In this document: piece by piece, positions 54,285-63,033 of the stretch | How the letters are laid out: each line of letters begins with the position of its first letter | Numbering within the stretch: the first letter of the stretch is position 1 | Assembly: GCA_046520405.1 (NCBI GenBank) | Contig: JBKGHI010000004.1 | Span: forward strand, 1 to 64,000 | From: Myxococcus sp046520405 | Lineage (GTDB): Bacteria > Myxococcota > Myxococcia > Myxococcales > Myxococcaceae | Length of the DNA stretch: 64,000 bases | Direction of reading: 5' to 3' | Notes under the pieces: model-generated | What the model saw: only the letters and a program-made list of their open reading frames with translations | Database searches by the model: none | What the model was told of the DNA's origin: nothing | Made by a program: the position numbers and the translations under genes

Positions 54285-56282
54285 ATGACTGAACGACTCG
54301 GAAGCGTATTCATCGAGGGAGTCAGCCCCGAGCTGGACGCTGGCCGTCACGCCGTGAAGCGCGTCGTCGGAGAACGGTGCATCGTCCGGGCCGATATCTT
54401 CAAGGAAGGCCATGACGTCCTCGTCGCCGTTGTCCGCTGGCGTCAGGTGACGCCCGGAGCCCAGCAGACCGACTGGGAGGAAGTGCCCATGCGCTTCCTC
54501 GGCAATGACCGCTGGGAGGGCGAGTTTCCCCTGGCCCGGAACGGCCGCTACGAATTCACGATTGAAGCGTGGCCAGACCTCTTCCGGACCTGGACCTCCG
54601 AGCTGAAGCGCAAGGTGGATGTGGGCCGCGACGTGCGCAGCGAGCTGCTGGAGGGCGCCGCGCTGCTGGAGGGCGCCACGGCCCGGGCTCGCGCGGCGAA
54701 GCAGTTGGACGACGCCCGCGTGTTGAACGAAGCCGCGGTCCGGCTGCGGCAACCCCCTACCCCGGACCTCCTCGCCGTGGCGCTGTCGCCCGAGCTGGCC
54801 GACGTGGCCTCCGCCCACCCGGACCGCTCCCTGGCGCGCCGCTATGACAAGGTGCTGGAGGTCTTCGCGGACCGGGAGAAGGCCCGCTTCAGCGCGTGGT
54901 ACGAGTTCTTCCCGCGCTCGGCCCTGCGTGACGGCGTCACCCACGGCACCTTCCGGGACGCGGAGGCCTGGCTGCCATACATCCAGTCGATGGGCTTCGA
55001 CACCGTCTACCTGCCGCCCATCCACCCCATTGGCAGGACCGCGCGCAAGGGCAAGAACAACAGCCTCACCGCGGGCCCCGACGACGTGGGCAGCCCCTGG
55101 GCCATTGGCGCCGCGGAGGGAGGCCACAAGGCGGTGCATCCCAAGCTGGGGACGCTGGCGGATTTCAAACACTTCGTGGAGGCGGCGCAGGCGCACGGCA
55201 TCGAGGTCGCGCTGGACCTGGCCTTCCAGTGCTCACCGGACCACCCCTACGTGAAGGAGCATCCGGAGTGGTTCCAGCACCGCCCGGACGGCACCATCAA
55301 GACGGCGGAGAACCCGCCCAAGCGCTACGAGGACATCGTCAACTTCGACTGGATGGGGCCCGCCCGTGAGTCGCTCTGGGCGGAGCTGGAATCCGTCGTC
55401 CTCCACTGGGTGAAGCAGGGGGTGAACACCTTCCGCGTGGACAACCCTCACACCAAGCCCACCCAGTTCTGGGCGTGGCTCATCCGCCGCGTGCAGGAAG
55501 CCCACCCGCAGGTGCTCTTCCTGTCGGAGGCCTTCACCCGCCCCAAGGTGATGAAGGCCCTGGGCAAGGTGGGCTTCACTCAGTCGTACACCTACTTCAC
55601 GTGGCGCAACTTCAAGGGCGAGCTCCAGGAGTACCTGGAGGAGATCACCCAGCCGCCCGTGTCGGACTTCTTCCGCGGCAACCTCTGGCCCAACACGCCG
55701 GACATCCTCCCGGACTTCCTCCAGAACGCGGGGCCCGGCGCCTTCCGGCTCCGCGCGGCGCTGGCGGGCACCCTCTCCTCCGTGTGGGGCATGTACTGCG
55801 GCTACGAGCTGTGCGAGGGCCGCCCCATCCCGGGCAAGGAGGAGTACACCGACTCGGAGAAGTATCAGCTCGTCGCGTGGGATTGGGACCGGCCCGGCAA
55901 CATCCGGGATTGGATTGCGCGCCTCAACAACGCGCGCCGCACGCACCCCGCGCTGCACCAGTACGGGACGCTGCGCTTCTTCTCGTCGAACAACGACCGC
56001 GTCCTCTTCTACGGCAAGCGCTCACCGGACGGCGCCAGCACGGTGCTGGTGGCGGTGAGCCTGGACCCGTACGCCGCCCAGGAGGCGCTGCTGCATGTGC
56101 CCATGGAGTGGCTGGGCGCGCGCCCCGATGAGACGTATCAGGTGCATGAGTTGATGTCGGACCAGCGCTCGCTGTGGCAGGGTCCCGACGTGCAGGTTCG
56201 CCTGACGCCCGAGCAGCCAGCGGCCCTCTGGGCCGTCCACCGGTTCCGCCGCACCGAGAACGCGTTCGACTACTACGAGTGA
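54285..56282 (+). CDS. glgE: Alpha-1,4-glucan:maltose-1-phosphate maltosyltransferase
   Basis: A 665-aa GH13_3 enzyme that adds maltose from maltose-1-phosphate to the non-reducing end of alpha-1,4-glucans. The N-terminal domain starts with IEGVSPELDAGRHAVKR and the barrel has GlgE-type IHPIGRTARKGKNN. The catalytic nucleophile is D386 (TFRVDNPHTKP) and the acid/base E415 (LFLSEAF). The C-terminal beta domain ends with AVHRFRRTENAFDYYE. The length fits GlgE of other bacteria. It is the first gene of a glgE-treS-mak-glgB operon; treS follows after 15 bp. An AAGGG RBS precedes the ATG. Confidence 0.97.
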   Translation: MTERLGSVFIEGVSPELDAGRHAVKRVVGERCIVRADIFKEGHDVLVAVVRWRQVTPGAQQTDWEEVPMRFLGNDRWEGEFPLARNGRYEFTIEAWPDLFRTWTSELKRKVDVGRDVRSELLEGAALLEGATARARAAKQLDDARVLNEAAVRLRQPPTPDLLAVALSPELADVASAHPDRSLARRYDKVLEVFADREKARFSAWYEFFPRSALRDGVTHGTFRDAEAWLPYIQSMGFDTVYLPPIHPIGRTARKGKNNSLTAGPDDVGSPWAIGAAEGGHKAVHPKLGTLADFKHFVEAAQAHGIEVALDLAFQCSPDHPYVKEHPEWFQHRPDGTIKTAENPPKRYEDIVNFDWMGPARESLWAELESVVLHWVKQGVNTFRVDNPHTKPTQFWAWLIRRVQEAHPQVLFLSEAFTRPKVMKALGKVGFTQSYTYFTWRNFKGELQEYLEEITQPPVSDFFRGNLWPNTPDILPDFLQNAGPGAFRLRAALAGTLSSVWGMYCGYELCEGRPIPGKEEYTDSEKYQLVAWDWDRPGNIRDWIARLNNARRTHPALHQYGTLRFFSSNNDRVLFYGKRSPDGASTVLVAVSLDPYAAQEALLHVPMEWLGARPDETYQVHELMSDQRSLWQGPDVQVRLTPEQPAALWAVHRFRRTENAFDYYE

Positions 56283-56297
56283 CAACCCGAGAGGCGT

Positions 56298-57953
56298 ATG
56301 GACCTGGATCCCCTCTGGTACAAGAAGGCCCTTATCTATGAGCTGCACCTGCGCGCATTCCATGACTCCAACGGCGACGGCCATGGTGACATCCCAGGCC
56401 TGATTGAAAAGCTGCCGTACCTCCAGGACCTGGGCGTCAACTGCCTCTGGCTGCTGCCTCACTACCCGTCACCGCTTCGCGACGACGGCTATGACATCGC
56501 GGACTTCTACGGCGTGCACCCGGACTACGGCACGCTCGCGGACTTCCAGCGCCTGGTGGACGAAGCGCACAAGCGCGACATCCGCGTCATCACCGAGCTG
56601 GTGGTGAACCACACCAGTGACCAGCACCCCTGGTTCCAGGAAGCGCGCAGCGACCCGAACAGCCCCAAGCGCAACTGGTACGTCTGGAGCGACACCGACG
56701 AGCAGTACAAGGGCGCGCGCATCATCTTCCTGGACACGGAGCGCTCCAACTGGACGTGGGACCCGGTGGCCAAGCAGTACTTCTGGCACCGCTTCTTCAG
56801 CCACCAGCCAGACCTCAACTACGACAACCCCGAAGTGCAGGAAGCCATGCTGGACGTCATGCGCTTCTGGCTCAACATGGGCGTGGATGGGTTCCGCTGC
56901 GACGCCGTGCCCTACCTCTTCGAGCGGGAAGGCACCAACTGCGAGAACCTCCCGGAGACGCACGCCTTCCTCAAGCGCCTGCGGAAGACCATCGACTCCG
57001 AATACCAGGGGAAGATGCTGCTGGCGGAGGCGAACCAGTGGCCCGCCGACGTGCGCGTGTACTTTGGCGACGGTGACGAATTCCACATGGGCTTCCACTT
57101 CCCGGTGATGCCCCGCCTCTTCATGGCGGTGCGCCGCGAGGACCGCACGCCCATCGTGGAAATCATGCAGCAGACGCCGGACATCCCGGACAACTGCCAG
57201 TGGGCCATCTTCCTTCGCAACCATGACGAGCTGACGCTGGAGATGGTGACGGACGAGGACCGGGACTACATGTACCGGGAGTACGCCACCGACCCGCGCA
57301 TGCGCATCAACCTGGGCATCCGCCGCCGGCTCGCGCCGCTGATGGACAACGGCCGCCGGCGCATCGAGCTGATGCACAGCCTGCTCTTCACCCTGCCCGG
57401 CACGCCCGTCCTCTATTACGGCGACGAGATTGGCATGGGGGACAACATCTACCTCGGCGACCGAAACGGCGTGCGCACGCCCATGCAGTGGACGGGTGAC
57501 CGCAACGCGGGCTTCAGCCGCGCGGACTACTCACGGCTGTACGCGCCCGTCATCGCCGACCCGGTGTACGGTTATCAATCCATCAACGTGGAAGCGCAGG
57601 AGCGCGTGAAGTCCAGCCTCCTGCACTGGGTGAAGCGGATGATTCGCATCCGCCAGCGTTACCCGGTCTTCTCGCTGGGGAACCTGCGCTTCCTCCAGAC
57701 AGACAATCGCAAGGTGCTGGCCTTCGTCCGCGAGTGGGAAGGCCAGTCGGTTCTCGTGGTGTGCAACCTGTCGCGCTTCGCCCAGCCCGCGGTGCTCGAC
57801 ATGCGTGATTGGGAGGGCACGGTGCCGGTGGAGCTGATTGGAGAAACCCCCTTCCCGCGGGTGAGCGAACTGCCGTACCAGCTCTCCATGGGGCCCTACA
57901 TGTTCTTGTGGTTCCGCCTGGACAAGCCACAGCAGGGGAGGATCCTCGAATGA
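56298..57953 (+). CDS. treS: Trehalose synthase (maltose/trehalose interconverting)
   Basis: A 551-aa GH13_16 enzyme that isomerises trehalose and maltose. The sequence begins WYKKALIYELHLRAFHDSNG. Conserved parts are LVVNHTSDQHPWFQ, GFRCDAVPYLF (nucleophile D202), LLAEANQWP (E244) and RNHDELTLEM (D310). No maltokinase domain is fused at the C-terminus, unlike some actinobacterial proteins; a separate kinase gene follows. The stop overlaps the start of that kinase gene (ATGA). Makes maltose for the GlgE pathway. Confidence 0.97.
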   Translation: MDLDPLWYKKALIYELHLRAFHDSNGDGHGDIPGLIEKLPYLQDLGVNCLWLLPHYPSPLRDDGYDIADFYGVHPDYGTLADFQRLVDEAHKRDIRVITELVVNHTSDQHPWFQEARSDPNSPKRNWYVWSDTDEQYKGARIIFLDTERSNWTWDPVAKQYFWHRFFSHQPDLNYDNPEVQEAMLDVMRFWLNMGVDGFRCDAVPYLFEREGTNCENLPETHAFLKRLRKTIDSEYQGKMLLAEANQWPADVRVYFGDGDEFHMGFHFPVMPRLFMAVRREDRTPIVEIMQQTPDIPDNCQWAIFLRNHDELTLEMVTDEDRDYMYREYATDPRMRINLGIRRRLAPLMDNGRRRIELMHSLLFTLPGTPVLYYGDEIGMGDNIYLGDRNGVRTPMQWTGDRNAGFSRADYSRLYAPVIADPVYGYQSINVEAQERVKSSLLHWVKRMIRIRQRYPVFSLGNLRFLQTDNRKVLAFVREWEGQSVLVVCNLSRFAQPAVLDMRDWEGTVPVELIGETPFPRVSELPYQLSMGPYMFLWFRLDKPQQGRILE

Positions 57954-59284
57954 CGCCCATCGATTTGACGAAGCTCCCTGACTACCTCAAGCACCAGCGC
58001 TGGTTCAGCGGCAAGGCGTGGCCCATCAAGCACGTCACGGTGCTGGACCACGCCACCATCGAATCAGGTGGCTGCGCCTTCAGCCTCGCCGTGGTGGAGG
58101 TCGTCTACGAACTGGGCAGCCCGGAGCGCTACCTGCTCCCCGTGCAGCCCTCCACGGACGGCGTGCGGGACGCGCTGGAGAGCGACGAGTGCATGCGCGG
58201 GCTCTTCGACCTCATCCGAACCGGCGGCCAGGTGGCGTCCGCGGCCGGGCGCGTGCAAGGCGAGTGGATTGCCGGCCAGGAAGGATTGCTCGCCCTCCCC
58301 TCCCCGCTGGACGTGCGGCGGCTCCAAGTGGAGCAGAGCAACACCTCGGTGGTGCTGGGTGAGCAGGTCATCCTGAAGATCATCCGGAAGCTGGAAGCCG
58401 GCGTGAATCCCGAGCACGAGGTGGGACGCTTCCTCGCCACCAAGACGTCCTTCCGCGCCACGCCCGTGCTGCTGGGCGCGCTGCAACTGGACGGGCTCGC
58501 GGGCGCGACGCTCGCGGTGGCCCACCGCTTCGTGCCAGACGCGACGGACGGCTGGAAGTACACCCTGGACCGGCTGCGCCAGGAGCGCGCCGTGGGTGAG
58601 CGCTTCCTGTCGGAGATGCACGACCTGGGCATGCGCGTGGGCGAGCTGCACCGCGCCTTCGCCTCCGCGTCGGATGAAGACCCGGCCTTCGCGCCGGAGC
58701 CGCTGCTCCAGGAGGACCTCCAGCGATGGAGCGCGTCCATTGTCGGGGAGCTGGGCGTGACGCTGGCGGACGCCAGCCGGCAGACGCCGGACCTGGAGAA
58801 CCGCCGCGAGGTCTTGATCGAGCACGCGAAGCGGCTGGCCCAGGTGGAGCCTTCCGGCCAGAAGATCCGCATCCACGGCGACCTGCACCTGGGCCAGGTG
58901 CTGCGCGCCAAGGACCAATGGCTCATCTTCGACTTCGAGGGCGAGCCCGCGCGCTCCTTCACCGCGCGCCGGGAGAAGTACAGCGCGCTGCGCGACGTGG
59001 CGGGGATGATCCGCTCGTTCGACTACGCGGAGGCCACGGTGGCGCTGGAGGGAGGCACCCCACATGAGCGCATCGGCGTCATCCGAGACGCCTTCGTGGA
59101 GGGCTATCGGCAGGTGACGCGCGGCGCGCCCTTCCTCCCCTCCGACGACACCACCTTCGACATCATGCTGCGTGCGTTCGAGCTGGAGAAACTGCTGTAC
59201 GAAGTGCGATACGAACTGCAGAACCGGCCCGACTGGGTGCGCATCCCCGTCCAGGCCCTCTTGCGCATGGAGGCAGCCCAGTGA
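57950..59284 (+). CDS. mak: Maltokinase
   Basis: A 444-aa kinase that converts maltose to maltose-1-phosphate with ATP. The fold is the aminoglycoside-phosphotransferase type; the catalytic loop IHGDLHLGQVL has D311 and the metal-binding Asp is in IFDFEGEPAR. An N-terminal cap (LPDYLKHQRWFSGKAWPI) marks it as maltokinase. The ATG overlaps the treS stop and its own stop overlaps the glgB start (GTGA), so translation is coupled through the operon. Upstream in-frame sequence is inside treS and is not used. Confidence 0.93.
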   Translation: MTPIDLTKLPDYLKHQRWFSGKAWPIKHVTVLDHATIESGGCAFSLAVVEVVYELGSPERYLLPVQPSTDGVRDALESDECMRGLFDLIRTGGQVASAAGRVQGEWIAGQEGLLALPSPLDVRRLQVEQSNTSVVLGEQVILKIIRKLEAGVNPEHEVGRFLATKTSFRATPVLLGALQLDGLAGATLAVAHRFVPDATDGWKYTLDRLRQERAVGERFLSEMHDLGMRVGELHRAFASASDEDPAFAPEPLLQEDLQRWSASIVGELGVTLADASRQTPDLENRREVLIEHAKRLAQVEPSGQKIRIHGDLHLGQVLRAKDQWLIFDFEGEPARSFTARREKYSALRDVAGMIRSFDYAEATVALEGGTPHERIGVIRDAFVEGYRQVTRGAPFLPSDDTTFDIMLRAFELEKLLYEVRYELQNRPDWVRIPVQALLRMEAAQ

Positions 59285-61485
59285 GGAAGCCAGCCGACAA
59301 GGCCCAGGTCGACGCGGAGGTTCAGCGCGTCGTGGAGTTGAGGCACCCGGAGCCCCACTCCGTCCTCGGCATCCACCCGGATGGGGACGGCGTGGTGATT
59401 CGCGCCTTCCGCCCGGACGCCGTGGCCATCCACGTGCTGCCGGAGTCCGGCGGACGCATCGCGATGACCCACCGGCTGGGCGGCGTCTTCGAAGCCCGCG
59501 TCAACGGCAAGGACCAGACGTTCAACTACCTGCTGGAGGTGGAGTACCCCGGCAAGCGCGTCTTCACCCTGCGCGACCCATACAGCTTCCTCCCCACCCT
59601 GGGGGAGATGGACCTGTACTACGCCGGCGAGGGCCGCCACGAGCGCCTCTGGGAGCGCATGGGCGCGCACCTGATTCACCACAACGGCGTGCGCGGGACC
59701 TCCTTCGCGGTTTGGGCTCCCACCGCGGCCGGCGTGTCCGTGGTGGGTGACTTCAACGGGTGGGACGGCCGGCTGCACGCCATGCGCCGCATGGGCTCGT
59801 CCGGCATCTGGGAGCTCTTCGTCCCCGAGGTGGGCGAAGGCACCCGGTACAAGTTCGAGATCCGTCCAGGCCACGGCGGACCCAACGTCCTGAAGGCGGA
59901 CCCTTTCGCCTTCCGCACCGAAACGCCTCCGGCCACCGCCTCCGTGGTGCACGACCTGGCGCGCTATTCGTGGGGCGACGCCACCTGGCTGGAGCAGCGC
60001 GCGCGGCGGTCGGACGTGCACCACCAGCCGTGGAGCGTCTACGAGGTCCACCTGGGCAGCTGGCGCCGCGTGGTGGAGGACGGCGACCGGCCCATGACGT
60101 ACCGCGAGCTGGCGCCCGCGCTGGCGGAGTACATCAAGTACACCGGCTTCACCCACGTGGAGCTGCTCCCCGTGGCCGAGCACCCCTACGGCGGCTCCTG
60201 GGGTTACCAGGTGGGTGGCTACTACTCGCCCACCGCGCGCTTCGGACACCCGGATGACCTGCGCTTCTTCATCGACCACATGCACCAGGAGGGCATCGGG
60301 GTGCTCGTGGATTGGGTGCCCGGACACTTCCCGCGCGACCTGCACGCGCTGGGGCAGTTCGACGGCACGGCGCTGTACGAGCACGCGGACCCGCGCAAGG
60401 GCGCACAGCCGGACTGGGGCACGCTGGTCTTCAACTTCGGCCGCAATGAGGTGCGCAACTTCCTCATCGCCAATGCGCTGTTCTGGATTGAGGAGTACCA
60501 CATCGACGGACTGCGCGTGGACGCGGTGGCGTCGATGCTCTACCTCGACTACAGCCGCAAACAGGGCGAGTGGATTCCCAACCGCTGGGGCGGCCGGGAG
60601 AATGAAGAGGCCATCCACTTCCTGCGCGAGCTGAACGAGACGGTGCACCGCAAGCACCCCGGCGTCGTGGTCATCGCCGAGGAGTCCACCGCCTGGCCCA
60701 AGGTGTCCGCGCCGGTGACCGAAGGCGGCCTGGGCTTCGACTTCAAGTGGAACATGGGGTGGATGCACGACACGCTGTCGTACTTCTCCAAGGACCCCAT
60801 CTACCGGCAGTACCACCACAACCAGCTCACCTTCGGCCTGCTGTATGCGTTCAGCGAGCACTTCATGCTGCCGCTGAGCCATGACGAGGTGGTGCACGGC
60901 AAGGGCAGCCTGTACGGCCGCATGCCGGGAGACCCGTGGCAGAAGCGCGCCAACCTGCGCGCCCTGTTCGCGTGGATGTGGGCCCACCCGGGCAAGAAGC
61001 TGGTCTTCATGGGCGGCGAGTTCGGCCAGCCCGCGGAGTGGAACCACGACAAGAGCCTGGACTGGCACCTGACGCACGAGCCAGGGCACCACGGCATCCT
61101 CCAGTTGGTGGCGGACCTCAACCGCGTCTACAAGGAGATGCCCGCGCTCTACGACGCCGACGGCGAGCCCATGGGCTTCCAGTGGCTCCAGCCGGATTCG
61201 GCGGCGGACAACGTCTTCGCCTTCGTGCGCCGCGCACGCCAGCCGGGGCGGCACGTGGTGTGTGTCGCCAACCTGTCGCCCGCGGTGCGGGAGAACTACC
61301 GCGTCGGCTTCCCGCTCCAGGGCCGCTACGTGGAGCTGATCAACACGGACGCCGAGCAGTACGGCGGCTCCAACCAGGGCAACCAGGGACAGATTCACAC
61401 CGAGCCCACGGGCTGGGATGGCCAGCCCGCGTCGGCCACCCTCACCCTGCCCCCGCTCTCCGTGCTCTGGTTCACGCCAGGCTGA
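59281..61485 (+). CDS. glgB: 1,4-alpha-glucan branching enzyme
   Basis: A 734-aa GH13_9 enzyme that introduces alpha-1,6 branches. It has two N-terminal modules, a short CBM48-like domain first (HPEPHSVLGIHPDGDGVVIR) and a second (VRGTSFAVWAPTAAGVSVVG). The catalytic barrel carries GLRVDAVASMLYLDY (nucleophile D414), VIAEEST (acid/base E467) and LPLSHDEVVHGKGSLY. The start is GTG at the mak stop. It is the last gene of the operon; a hairpin lies just downstream. With glgE, treS and mak it completes the route from trehalose to glycogen-like glucan. Confidence 0.97.
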   Translation: MRKPADKAQVDAEVQRVVELRHPEPHSVLGIHPDGDGVVIRAFRPDAVAIHVLPESGGRIAMTHRLGGVFEARVNGKDQTFNYLLEVEYPGKRVFTLRDPYSFLPTLGEMDLYYAGEGRHERLWERMGAHLIHHNGVRGTSFAVWAPTAAGVSVVGDFNGWDGRLHAMRRMGSSGIWELFVPEVGEGTRYKFEIRPGHGGPNVLKADPFAFRTETPPATASVVHDLARYSWGDATWLEQRARRSDVHHQPWSVYEVHLGSWRRVVEDGDRPMTYRELAPALAEYIKYTGFTHVELLPVAEHPYGGSWGYQVGGYYSPTARFGHPDDLRFFIDHMHQEGIGVLVDWVPGHFPRDLHALGQFDGTALYEHADPRKGAQPDWGTLVFNFGRNEVRNFLIANALFWIEEYHIDGLRVDAVASMLYLDYSRKQGEWIPNRWGGRENEEAIHFLRELNETVHRKHPGVVVIAEESTAWPKVSAPVTEGGLGFDFKWNMGWMHDTLSYFSKDPIYRQYHHNQLTFGLLYAFSEHFMLPLSHDEVVHGKGSLYGRMPGDPWQKRANLRALFAWMWAHPGKKLVFMGGEFGQPAEWNHDKSLDWHLTHEPGHHGILQLVADLNRVYKEMPALYDADGEPMGFQWLQPDSAADNVFAFVRRARQPGRHVVCVANLSPAVRENYRVGFPLQGRYVELINTDAEQYGGSNQGNQGQIHTEPTGWDGQPASATLTLPPLSVLWFTPG

Positions 61486-61498
61486 AATGTCTATCATT

Positions 61499-61530
61499 GC
61501 GCCCCTGACGCAATTACATATCAGGGGCGC
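61499..61530. terminator. Perfect inverted repeat after glgB
   Basis: A 10-bp perfect stem GCGCCCCTGA/TCAGGGGCGC with a 12-nt AT-rich loop lies 13 bp after the glgB stop. There is no long T-tract downstream, so it may be a weak terminator or 3' mRNA-stabilising hairpin for the operon. Confidence 0.6.
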
Positions 61531-61547
61531 GAAACATCAAAGACATA

Positions 61548-61565
61548 TGACTGTCTTTTCAGTCA
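61548..61565. repeat. Short hairpin TGACTG/CAGTCA
   Basis: A 6-bp inverted repeat with a TCTTTT loop in the AT-rich segment after glgB. It may be a minor transcript-end structure. No T-tract follows. Confidence 0.4.
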
Positions 61566-61572
61566 ATCACAA

Positions 61573-61594
61573 ACAAATACATGACAAATACATC
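61573..61594 (+). repeat. Two tandem 11-bp repeats
   Basis: ACAAATACATG is followed immediately by ACAAATACATC, with one mismatch. It lies in the AT-rich stretch (61486-61610), which contrasts with the GC-rich window and contains no gene. Confidence 0.6.
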
Positions 61595-61612
61595 GAGCCT
61601 GGGTTCCCGGAG

Positions 61613-61985
61613 TGCCTGAGTCTTTGTTCATGTAGGCATGGGCATCTCAACTGGACGTCTGAGCATGTAGGCCCTGCCGCCTGGGCGGCTGCTCGACTCA
61701 CTGAACATCCAGACAGTGGCCGCCCCCGCCCCGCCGATGCCCGCATGACTGAACACGCAGGCATGTAGGCATCGCGATCAGAATCCAGCGAAAAACACCT
61801 GAACATCAGCACATGTAGGCACGGCCTTCGAGACGGGAGTCCGACCCACTGAACATCCATGCAGCAAGTCGCGCCGATCTGATCCGACGATCCTGCTGGC
61901 CGCCTGTTCATGTAGGCATTGCCGCTTCAGGCGTCGCGAAAATGCCTGATGATTCGTTCAGGTGGGCATTGCCCGAGCGAGCAGG
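61613..61985 (+). repeat. Degenerate tandem array of about 49-bp units
   Basis: About eight units share a core resembling CTGAACATC...CATGTAGGCATNGCC. Cores of CATGTAGGC start at 61629, 61664, 61762, 61812 and 61909, with decayed copies near 61713, 61858 and 61959 (CAGGTGGGC). From 61664 onward the spacing is 46-51 bp. TGTTCA and TGAACA elements at the unit starts are reverse complements of each other. The spacers between cores differ and no Cas genes or long identical repeats are present. The region is non-coding; there is no convincing protein reading. Confidence 0.65.
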
Positions 61986-62080
61986 CAAGCCGCTCGACCA
62001 CCGGGCACACGGGCTGTGGCGCTTGCTCCCCTACCCCGGAGCCCCCACCGTAATCCTGGGCGATTCACAGGAGGACGGGG

Positions 62081-62290
62081 ATGCCGAAGAAGAAGATCAA
62101 CGAGGGGTACGGCGGTACCAGCGAGCAGCGTCAGCGCCACCTCCAGAACGACAACTTCTCGGAGCGGGCGCCCCGGACACCGGACGAGTCGGAGGCCGTG
62201 CGCAGCACGCCCGACAAGGACGGCCGCGAGATCACCATCCATCCGCTGGAGTCGGAGGACTCGGACGACCTCTGGCACGGCAAGCCGTGA
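62081..62290 (+). CDS. Small hydrophilic protein of unknown function
   Basis: A 69-aa highly charged soluble protein (MPKKKINEGYGGTSEQRQRH ...) rich in Glu, Asp and Arg, without cysteines or a signal peptide. The ATG has a strong CACAGGAGG ribosome-binding site 7-8 bp upstream. It lies after the repeat array and has no recognised family. Confidence 0.65.
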   Translation: MPKKKINEGYGGTSEQRQRHLQNDNFSERAPRTPDESEAVRSTPDKDGREITIHPLESEDSDDLWHGKP

Positions 62291-62305
62291 GCCCTGGGCC
62301 CGCCC

Positions 62306-62401
62306 TCAGCGCATGAACAGGAAGTAGAGCACCGCGCTCAGGGCGACGGAAACCAGGATGCTGCCGATACAACCAAGCCGGTTCGAGAAGAAGAAGAACA
62401 T
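62306..62401 (-). CDS. Small single-pass membrane protein
   Basis: A 31-aa peptide with basic N-terminus FFFFSNRLGCIGS and a single hydrophobic helix (ILVSVALSAVLYFLF) ending in MR. It resembles small membrane peptides that carry an SNRxGCxGSxLVS pattern. No strong Shine-Dalgarno is seen, and it is too short for routine gene calling. It may be real, but the evidence is compositional. Confidence 0.45.
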   Translation of the reverse strand: MFFFFSNRLGCIGSILVSVALSAVLYFLFMR

Positions 62402-62496
62402 GCGCGCGGCCAAGCTGCGCACTCCCGGCGCGATGAGAAGCCATCGCGCCGGCTTTCTGTCCTCGGGCGTACGGAACGCGAGCGAGCGGGAGTGGA

Positions 62497-63018
62497 CTAC
62501 TCGCCGCGCTGCAGGCGCTCCACGTAGGCCTCGGGCAGCCCCGCGGACCGGGCACCCCGCACCAGGGCCTCCACGAAGCGGGGGCTGACCGGGCCGTCCC
62601 CGGACGCACGGCGCGGGTTCGTGACGAAGGCCGTGGCCTCCAGCCCCTGCCCGTCCACCTGGACGCGCACCGGGCGCTCCACGCACATGCTGGTGACGAA
62701 GCCTTCCTTGTGCTGGATGATGGGCCAGTCCTGGCCGCGAATCTCGAACAGGCGGCCGTAGACCTTCTGGCCCGTCGCATCCCTCAGCCCCGCGACGCGC
62801 CCGCCCCACCAGCGTGACGGGAAGTCGTAGACCAGGTCCACGTCCAGGGCCTCGGCCAGCCGTCCTTCGGGCAGCTCGAAGAAGTCGTAGCTGTGCTGGG
62901 AACGCCACTCCTCGAACACGGCCCGGTCCAGGATGGTCGAATACGCGAAGTACAGGCGCGTGGCCGACGGGTCCGCGCCCGCGCGCGCCTTCATCACCTG
63001 GTCATAATGTGAATCCAT
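62497..63018 (-). CDS. Gamma-glutamylcyclotransferase-like protein
   Basis: A 173-aa protein with the GGCT/AIG2-like fold. The block RLYFAYSTILDRAVFEEW corresponds to the family YFAYGSNL strand, and GQKVYGRLFEI follows as expected. The central acidic residue of GGCT is not obvious, so activity is uncertain. It follows the GbsR-type regulator gene on the same strand with a 15-bp gap. Enzymatic role not established. Confidence 0.75.
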   Translation of the reverse strand: MDSHYDQVMKARAGADPSATRLYFAYSTILDRAVFEEWRSQHSYDFFELPEGRLAEALDVDLVYDFPSRWWGGRVAGLRDATGQKVYGRLFEIRGQDWPIIQHKEGFVTSMCVERPVRVQVDGQGLEATAFVTNPRRASGDGPVSPRFVEALVRGARSAGLPEAYVERLQRGE

Positions 63019-63033
63019 GCCTGCCTCTTCTGG

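Noticed and set aside
59104..61497. A 797-codon open frame antisense to glgB
   Set aside because: The complementary strand is a well-conserved branching enzyme; the antisense translation has no recognisable domain.
61567..61911. A 114-codon minus-strand reading frame across the repeat array
   Set aside because: It is an artefact of the tandem repeat; the translation has no motif and no ribosome-binding site.
61613..61985. CRISPR array
   Set aside because: The repeat cores are only about 9-10 bp, units vary, spacers are not unique equal-length blocks and there are no cas genes in the window.
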